In this document: positions 56,613 to 64,000 of the stretch, in pieces
Numbering within the stretch: the stretch's first letter is position 1
Layout: every line of letters starts with the position of its first letter
Assembly (NCBI GenBank): GCA_947095585.1
Contig: OX352761.1
Span: forward strand, 111,277,890 to 111,341,889
Direction: 5' to 3'
Length of the DNA stretch: 64,000 nucleotides
Source: Nephrocerus scutellatus
Lineage: Eukaryota > Arthropoda > Insecta > Diptera > Pipunculidae
Notes under the pieces: generated by a model
What the model was told of the DNA's origin: nothing
Seen by the model: the letters and a program-made list of their open reading frames with translations, nothing else
Databases searched by the model: none
Program-made: the position numbers and the translations under genes

Positions 56613-57114
56613 GTTGAAGCCATCCCAGTCGGCTTTCTCGTGTAACCATACTTTAATTTTATAGGTTTTTCCTTTAACTGCGTGTTCGACTACGAGAAAT
56701 TTGCTGATACTACATCATGGTCTGAAGAGCGTAGGGGTGATGATACACTGACAGTGTATTTGTTAGGATGTGAGGTAAGAAACAAGTCAAGGGTATTTGC
56801 GTTATGACTTACAACGTCCGATTGGGCTCATTCACAAGTTGAGTGAGATGGTTAAATTAGAAAAAAATTTAAACATACGTTCCTTGCGGTGTTGTTAAGC
56901 CTACTTCACCTACTTATACTTCTTATGGCGCGTTTAGTAGAGGGAAAACTGAGAGCGTTACGAAAGTTCGAAATGATAATTTAATATTTCCACTGCCTGC
57001 TACGCAGTGCTTGTCAACCCAGTATCCAGTACACAAACTACTAAACGCTTTTCATGCATAACTCTGATTGAAGTGGAAAGCTATAAAGAAGAAGGCATAC
57101 TTCTAGACATCGTC
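56613..57114. other. Unassigned spacer
   Basis: About 500 bp without recognised features. Confidence 0.4.
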
Positions 57115-57310
57115 TAGAAGTGAGAAGTTTTTTTTTAAGAGTTTTTTGATGGTTTTTTGGGAGTCTTTTTGGGGAATCTATATTCTATTCGTAGTCTTTT
57201 TTGGGGTTTTTTTGGAGGTATTTTTTGAGTCGTTTGAGGGAATTTGGTAATCTTTTAAGAGTCTTCTGGGGGTTTTTTGAAGGTCTTTTGGGAGTCTTTT
57301 TTCAGGAGAC
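57115..57310. repeat. T/G-only low-complexity minisatellite-like run
   Basis: The plus strand is strongly biased to T and G, with degenerate iterations of GGAGTCTTTTTTGGGG, GAGTCTTCTGGGGG and TTTTTTGGAGG-like words. Runs of four or five G alternate with runs of T. The plus-strand frame through it (57201-57413) is a low-complexity Phe/Gly/Leu chain and not a plausible gene. Confidence 0.7.
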
Positions 57311-57649
57311 GGTATGGACCGCAAGAAGATTTTGTAAAACAATGCTTGTACACATCGATACTGTTCGAAGTTGGGTTAACGCTAGAGTGTTACTTTTTGG
57401 TTTTACAATTTAAATGACTGTTGTTTCTATTTATTAATTTACAGGTAAGCTTTTAAAATTATGTTCGTGGTGTGCACTATGCAAAGCTATTTCCTGTGTT
57501 TGCATTCGCCATCATGTATGACTTATATGTATTAAACGAAAAACTGGACGACTGTAAAGAACGTCGTCTTATTAATATCGAAAAATTTAGCAAAGTAATG
57601 GTTTTGGTAAAAGAAATAAATTGGTTAACACCTTAACACTACCCTGCAA
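57311..57649. other. Unassigned spacer
   Basis: No gene or repeat recognised. Confidence 0.4.
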
Positions 57650-57890
57650 ATAGAAAGCACTATTAATAATAATAATATTTGGCGCGACAGACCGTTGTGG
57701 GTTGAAATTCTCGCGACCATTTGTGTAGTTCGTGTTTTTCCACAAACATGGATGTACGGCGCACTATTGATTGCAAGAAATCTGATTTATTTATTTAAGG
57801 ACGGTATAGTTTGGGGTGAACATCCAGTGGGACTCAAATAAAATGCTTCTCCAGTGAGCAGGATCTTAAGCTAATTGGTTTCTCTTTCGC
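57650..57890 (-). mobile_element. tRNA-derived SINE, copy 3, diverged
   Basis: In reverse complement the order matches copy 1: a tRNA-like head (about 57890-57830, A- and B-boxes eroded, 'GAGTCCCACTGG'), a middle body, then 'CACAAATGGTCGCGAGAAT', 'ACGGTCTGTCGCGCC' and the tail AAATATTATTATTATTAATA at 57655-57675. The most diverged of the three copies. Confidence 0.65.
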
Positions 57891-60119
57891 AGATCAGTCC
57901 TTCGCAGGTTACAATTCACCTGGGTGCACCATCTAAGACAAGATCTTTCTCTACTGCGCTGTCTTTTCGAGTTTTTGCATTTTTGGCGTTTTTCAAACCA
58001 TGTCCTGGCCAAATCAAGCGTATAATGCACAGATTTATTCGTCACTGAATTTACCTCTGCAAGAATGATCGTAAATGCTCAGAAGACAGAAAATCTGAAG
58101 TAAAAAAAACCTGCTCGGAATCAGCTTTTGTGGATATAGAGCAGGAATGGTATAATTAAAGGCTTTTATCGGTACCAGTTAGGTTTTGATTTGTTATTTT
58201 ACTACTTAATTACCTTCTTAGGTTAATGAAGGAATGATTGCCAAGTGTAATTATTTTAAAGTGAAGTAATCAGATGTTACAACGTAGGTATAATTAGGCC
58301 GATAAATCCGCTGAATTTCTTAAACTATCCTTGTTGCCAACTAGCAACTAGCTCGCTGGGTGCGCTATTGGCGTATGCTAATAGCTCTTCAGAATTGAAA
58401 AGAATTGGTTTTATCGTGGAGCTAATATGTTTTCAAAATACTCTCCTACCTAGTATTGAAAAAAGGACATGGCAACGTGTCACCTTGCCTAAATTCACTT
58501 TCTTGCACCGAGGACCGCTTTCAAAAGCTTCAAGAATTCTCAATTGTCATTCTGCATAATCGGACAAAATTGGCAGAAAGACATGGAAATGACTTTGAAA
58601 AGCTTCTCCAAATATGCTTTCAAATGCGTATTTGAACTTGGATATAAAAGTTTGTGTTTCAATTGCAATTTCCAGGCTGCGCGATACTTGTCTGAATGCG
58701 TAAGGTTAGTGCAAATAATTATGCATATATATTATTCAAAAATCTATACAGAAGCATCTATTTCTTTCAAGTAGCTTGCTTCTATGTTTGTTTTAGTTTT
58801 ATATTAACCAAACTAATACACATTAGTGAGCTTTCCTCAAGCCCTCACATCAAATAAGTGACCAGTAATTTAGACTTTGTTGGGTAGTGACACGTGTCAC
58901 AAACTGATTTCAATTTTACTGCATCTTCTCTGTCTGCTATGTTTAAATATATCCCTCAGAGGACAACTTCTTTTACTCTTAAATGACAAATTCCTTTGTC
59001 CTGTCGGACTGACTGACTGACTATCTGTACTATCACTCTTGTTCTCATTCAATTAACGTGTATACCATATACTAGGTTTGCGGTTCAGAAACCTTCTGAA
59101 AAATCGCTTGAGAAATTTCAGCGTAAGGTAATGAGCAACAACTAAGAAAAATTACCTACGTCCATTTGATGAATGACATCGACGTAGATAACATAAGTAG
59201 GCAATTTTCTAGTACATCATCTGTCCTCATCAGTCGTCGTCTTACACTGTTTGATATGTAACAGACAGACAGAATGAAGATAGAATCCCTTTTATCATCA
59301 TACCGGACATGCGGCAAGATGATGCTGGTTTGGTTAAGATATATGTGTGGGTGATAGCAACATTTGGCTAATGCAACAGAAAAAGGTAAATTTCCATCTG
59401 GTTGGATTTGTTTAGCCGCATACGTTGACATTTTTATACCCTGATGGGGTAATTAATCATTATCCTTCAGCGTTTATTTCGATATTACGAGTTGATTAAA
59501 ATGTGGCTGAGTGTAATGGAAGGATAATGGCGGTGAAAGTCGAAATTAATTTCAGTTACGAGGATTTAAATAGGAATGCTTTTAGAAACGATAATAGGTA
59601 TTTGTTGTGAATTAATTTTTGCTCAAACAAAAAAGCCCTTTTGTATTTTCATGGTTAAGTAACCAAGAAAGCAATGTGCTATCTTTTAGAAGTGCAGCTA
59701 TAGTAAAGGAAAGCTTATAGTAGTTGCTAGTATATGCAATCCTTCTTAATATCCTGAGAAAAAAACAATATATTCTTTGGTTAATTGGGAATGCACAGAA
59801 TTTTTATGGTGGTCAAGACTCACAACGACTGAAGAAAGATAGCTTGTAGTGCAGTAAGCGATATATGATGCTAGTCTTGTCAACTTGGAAACCGATAAAA
59901 ATACATGATCTTTTCTAGTTTTTCAAATCTAGAAGATAGCAAGTAATTGTTTGCTTGTAAGCATTAGCCACGATTTAAAATCTGGTCACTCCTCAATAGT
60001 GCTCACTTGCTTCGATCACTCCATCAAACTCTCTCTTATGAGTTTTATCGAAAAATATATAAATCCAACTCTTTCTTATAAATATACAGACTTAATGCAT
60101 CATAGGCTGTATTTATTTT
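57891..60119. other. Unassigned AT-rich DNA
   Basis: About 2.2 kb. Frames at 58368-58559, 58544-58774 and 59431-59156 (minus) are short and carry no recognised domain. Confidence 0.4.
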
Positions 60120-61450
60120 AAGGAAGAATTTTCAGGGACCCAACCGGCAAAAGATTGCAGTGCATCGTAGCATATTTTATTTATTTGATAACGAGTCCAT
60201 TAAGTGGGACGACAGCGCTTTAAGTACTGCCTGCCTATCTAAAAAGATATATAATATAGCGCCCTTCATTCCTTTACTAAGGTTAATTCTGGCGCTGATT
60301 TCAATGGCATGGATTTCCGCCTGGAAAACCGTGGGGCTTTTTCCCATTGGTATCGAGACTTTGGTGTTGGGTTTAAAGACACCAGCTCCAACTCCAACTT
60401 GGAAACAAACCAGAAATCTAGCGTCCAATGCAGTAACAACATTGCATCAGTTGTAGCTTCTGAATCTTAGTTGCCGTTGTCCGTTTAAGAAATTTCGCCC
60501 ACCAAACGATGGCCGCGTACATGAATAGCTCTCACCATCATTGTATACATCCAATGTGTCATTTTAGGATTTAGGCATCAAGTTCTGCCGTAGAGGCATC
60601 TACTGGCCCACATGGCCCTAGTGGCACGTTTGACGGCATACTTGATGTGAGAATTCCAGCTTAACCGTTTATCAAGGATAACACCGAGATATTTAACCTC
60701 ACTGGGACCAGTCTTCTTTTCGTGAAAGGCACTCGAAACAGTCGCAGCCACAGACACTCCTTCCGAGGAGGAAATAGTGTCTCTACTTTCAAGCATGGCC
60801 CTTATCCAACGATTGGTCGAGTCTTCGATGCATCTGCCACTGATTGTCCTTGCAGTAGAGTCGCAGCCAGTGTTATTGGAAGCGCCCTCCATGTGTAGGT
60901 AGACTCATAGGGCCAATTTATTGAAATAAAAAGTTCCTTCTATCTTCTTTACAAGATATTGAAGGGAAGCCTTTGGTCAGATGCGTTCGAGTGTTTGGTG
61001 GTATATGGTGCACCACGAGTAGACGAACCTGGGAAATTAACCTGGAGTATGGTTTTGATTGTATCCTCGCGGTCCGTCGTGCAGGTGCCATCGGCCTTTT
61101 TTAATAAACATACACAGCTTGTCTGATCTTTAACTAATGCTTTATTGCTTTATGGATTCGTGCAGCTTCTGGCATTTCGACAATGTTTTCGCAGCATGTG
61201 GCACGTTTTGATCGACTTAATACACTAATGTGTACTCTGTAAGGGTGAACCTATGTTCGCCCCAACTCTTCGTGCGTTTAGCAAAGTTGAAGAGTTTTCT
61301 AACATTCTTCCTAAGCTTAGCCAGCTGGTCGTTCTGCCAGGGAACCTTTCGTCTACACAAGCTGGTTTTAGGGACAGAGCTGTCATGTTAGTAAGAGAGC
61401 AACACATCATTTAGTTGATATGCTGCCTCATATATTTCTCCTGTGGACTT
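60120..61450 (-). mobile_element. LINE-E copy 2, several internal deletions
   Basis: Minus-strand order: endonuclease/RT linker near 61410-61225 (broken), RT N-terminal region 61140-61000 ('KADGTCTTDREDTIKTIL'-type reading over frameshifts), motif-A neighbourhood 60892-60760 ('MEGASNNTGCDSTARTI', 'DSTNRWIRAMLESRDTISSS'), a deletion to 'SEVKYLGVILDKRLSWNSHI' (60705-60640), and RNase H 60428-60177 ('FKPNTKVSIPMGKSPTVFQA', 'DRQAVLKALSSHLMDSL'). Shares wording with copy 1 at 45475-47760. Cannot encode active protein. Confidence 0.85.
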
Positions 61451-63334
61451 AATAGATATGGTAGATATGATTAGTCCCCGATATTAATTGCAGTAATTTG
61501 TATCATATCTAGAGGAAACATATGCCAGTTTGGGAGGAAAATCAAACCTGATTTGTTGATGGTCAGACAACGAGGCTGCCTTGGACACGGACAAATGCCA
61601 GTGACCAAAAAGCAATAACTTCAATAATAAAATAAGAGAAATTAATCCTGAAAAGAGAAATTGCGCCAGACTAGGGCTTAATACGACAAAACTACGTTAT
61701 TTCAATCAACGCAACCAATAATAAATGATAAAAAATAATAAGCTAACCTTTGCTTAAGAGGACTGACATATGACAAAAGTTTACTCTTCAGGAAAGGTCA
61801 CTAAAAAATTAAAGGGACTTACCAAAACAATGTCTCCATTTAGAAATCTGTATGACAAATGGGCAAAAAGCAATTCAGCAAAACAGATGTGCGATTGCAT
61901 TCGACAATCGATAATCGACAACTTCGGTGGCATTTTTTGGCATCTTAATTTGTATGGGAGGTACCATCATATTACCATACATCGTTGACCTACAGACCTC
62001 AAAAAATTGTCAAATTGTCGGCGGTAAAAAGCAAACCACATAACTGATAAAAGTTTTTACATGAGAATGTCCTGAAACGTCAAGAAAACATGTTTTAGAG
62101 TATTGGGTTTTCTGAATAATTTTAATTCTTCGTTTTTTTTAAATTCGATTTTCCAAGGACTCTACATAAGAACTAAAGCTAAGTAGACAAAACGCACTTT
62201 CGGGATTATTTCGTGTTTCTGAAGCGGAGAAAAAATTAATTACCACTGGAGTTTTTCTAAAGCTGCTGATAAAACCAAAGGATATGGTAACGACCGCAAT
62301 AAATAAACGGATAATATCAACTACCATCGCTGGCATTGGGAAGTTATATATACGTACATGTCCTGCATATTCCTGAAACGGAATTCATTTCTCTCCTAAA
62401 AACACAAAATACGCATATTTGTTGGCGCCTACACCATTGCTGTTTAGATGAACTTGTGGCGCACATATTGAACGTGTCAGACAAATTTCCTAATGTGGTT
62501 TTTGGGAAGGGATGAATCGGTGACATGAGTGTATGAAATACATAGGCTCGACAAATTGCTTATAGTGGGACAAGAGAGATAACTTGCAGATAAGTGATGG
62601 GTAAAAATGTTGGAATTAGGAAACACTTGGAAGATACCAAATTCTATACAATTAGTTTTACTATTGTGTTACTGTCTCGGAAGGCCTTCATTCTCTTGCG
62701 TTGCCTTCTGACCAAAAACTATTTCGATTTCTACAATATTAGCTTATTCTTATAAAAGTAAACCAAACTAGCAGTCGATGGAGTACAGTACAGAACAGCA
62801 AAAATGGCTTTTAAGGAGCATGCCGCATAACAGAGCGGAAAATTACATAAAAATCAATTTCTGTATTTTTTGCGGTAGACATATCGCAACACTCAAAAAC
62901 TAGCCATCCCATTAAGCCAAAACGTTCACAAAGTGTCTGATTCGATGCAAATGTTAATGTTCTTAACCCAAAATTTATCCGATGGGTGACGCTTCTTTTC
63001 GAATACTGAAATCGAGTCTTTTTTAAGTCTTTTAAAGAAATTGCTTTGCAATAGACAAACCACGCCTTTTAATTTGTTTCTAAAAAAAAATCCATATGTT
63101 TCTTGGAACTGCTTGCGCAGGACCCAATTTTTCAGAACATTTCGACCGATTTAAAGATCGATATTAGTCCTATGTAGATAGGTCTCTGTCATGGAAATCG
63201 AAACATTCTCCCCCACTCAGCGTTGTTTTACTACTTTTAGCTTATTTTGTTTTACGTTCGTTTGCTCTTTTTTCAAAAAAGCACAGATAGTATAATTGCT
63301 GCAATTATCGCAATACTGTAAGGTAACTACGAAC
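61451..63334. other. Unassigned AT-rich DNA
   Basis: About 1.9 kb. A plus-strand frame at 61770-61988 (72 codons, Lys-rich) and minus frames at 62336-62139 and 62526-62344 have no domain I can name. Confidence 0.4.
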
Positions 63335-64000
63335 TGATAAAATAGGAGACCCCACATTACACCAAGCAATTCATGAAATAATAGTGCAAGTATGGAAGGA
63401 AGAAGCTATACCAGAAGACTGTCGAAGAGGCATCCTGTGCCCCATACATAAGGTGGGAGATATCACAAAATGCAGCAACTATCGTGGTATAACGTTGTTA
63501 AGTACCGCGTATAAGATTTTCTCATCTATCCTTTATGACAGGATAGCCCCTTACGCTAAACTCATCATTGATCCATATGAGTGTGACTTCATCCCAGGCA
63601 AATTAACAACTGATCGGATTTATACCCTTAGGCAGGTGATGGAAAAATGTCTAGAGTTTCAAAACTCACTAAACCATCTTTTTATAGAATTTTTAAAACC
63701 ACCTATGATAGCATAGCCGAGTAGAACTTTATAAAGCCATGAGAGAATTCGGCATGCCAAATAAACTGTATGTAGGTTGACCACGACCAATATTATAAGC
63801 CAAGTAAAAATATAATGGGCCAGAAATACGCGGACGGCTGCTTAAAGACAACAAATCGTAGTATAGTTTGTCAAGACCCTTCAAATCCAGGAACTTAACC
63901 ATAATATTCAAGCTGCTTATATATATAAGACAATGGTCATACCAGTACTTACATATGGATCCGAGACTTAGGTGCTTAGCAAAAAGCATTCTGACCTCTT
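63335..64000 (+). mobile_element. LINE-A copy 8, runs off the window edge
   Basis: Plus-strand reading: 'MQVWKEEAIPEDCRRGILCP', 'NYRGITLLSTAYKIFSSILY', 'GKLTTDRIYTLRQVMEKCLE', then motif A reading FIEFLKP where intact copies read FIDFKAAYDS: the catalytic Asp is Glu and the frame shifts there. The centre, including the YADD box, is deleted near 63800, and the sequence resumes in the C-terminal region ('acttacatatggatccgag' at 63949), continuing beyond 64000. Confidence 0.85.

Noticed and set aside
57201..57413. Phe/Gly/Leu-rich 70-codon ORF
   Set aside because: It is a translation of the T/G-rich repeat tract, not a plausible protein.
1..64000. CRISPR array, bacterial operon, rRNA or phage
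   Set aside because: No regularly spaced short repeats with unique spacers, no ribosome binding site pattern, no rRNA segment; GT-AG introns and LINE families show an insect nuclear genome.

Overview
The window reads as nuclear DNA of an insect, most likely a dipteran; a tephritid-like fly would fit but the sequence alone does not prove it. It is AT-rich, has spliceosomal GT-AG introns, and is dominated by decayed non-LTR retrotransposons (LINEs) of dipteran or arthropod type. No rRNA, canonical tRNA, CRISPR array or prokaryotic operon was seen.

Only one host gene is well supported: a five-exon minus-strand gene at 53544-54929 coding for a 361-residue PKA-type (AGC family) serine/threonine kinase. 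Its frame is open across all four introns and its catalytic residues are present, but its hinge and C-tail are divergent. It lies between a Helitron-like insertion and a patch of nested repeats.

The rest is a repeat graveyard. LINE-A (apurinic-type endonuclease plus RT, the family often annotated in arthropods as craniofacial development protein 2-like) has eight copies: 1011-2605(-), 16736-17570(-), 19585-22215(-), 25728-27805(-), 32827-33398(+), 42060-43325(+), 51925-52725(+) and 63335-64000(+). LINE-B (RT with a 'RSTGDLMAY' block) has three: 4140-5130(+), 15576-16735(-) and 55251-56383(-). RNase H-bearing LINEs of the I/R1/LOA group form families C, D and E: 8246-9625(-), 18815-19125(+), 28980-31051(-), 37040-40115(-), 45475-47760(-) and 60120-61450(-). 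A jockey/CR1-like 3' end sits at 6225-6615 and a LINE-F tail occurs at 21332-21808 and 50280-50515.

Non-LINE repeats include a tRNA-derived SINE (three copies), a mariner-like deletion derivative, a Helitron-like element, a 149-bp tandem array, and three uncharacterised dispersed repeats named here Rep-T, Rep-G and Rep-P. Several insertions are nested and two carry visible 13-bp target-site duplications (a LINE-F piece inside LINE-A, a LINE-D piece inside LINE-C), so a relative order of events can be read.

The remaining stretches, up to about 5 kb each, hold only short unconserved-looking ORFs and low-complexity AT-rich DNA; regulatory DNA or distant UTRs and introns cannot be excluded there. 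No clearly new multi-gene system was found. The most interesting items are the divergent PKA paralogue, the telomere-like (TTAGG/CCTAA) tails on LINE-D, the 149-bp array, and the iterated Rep-T family.
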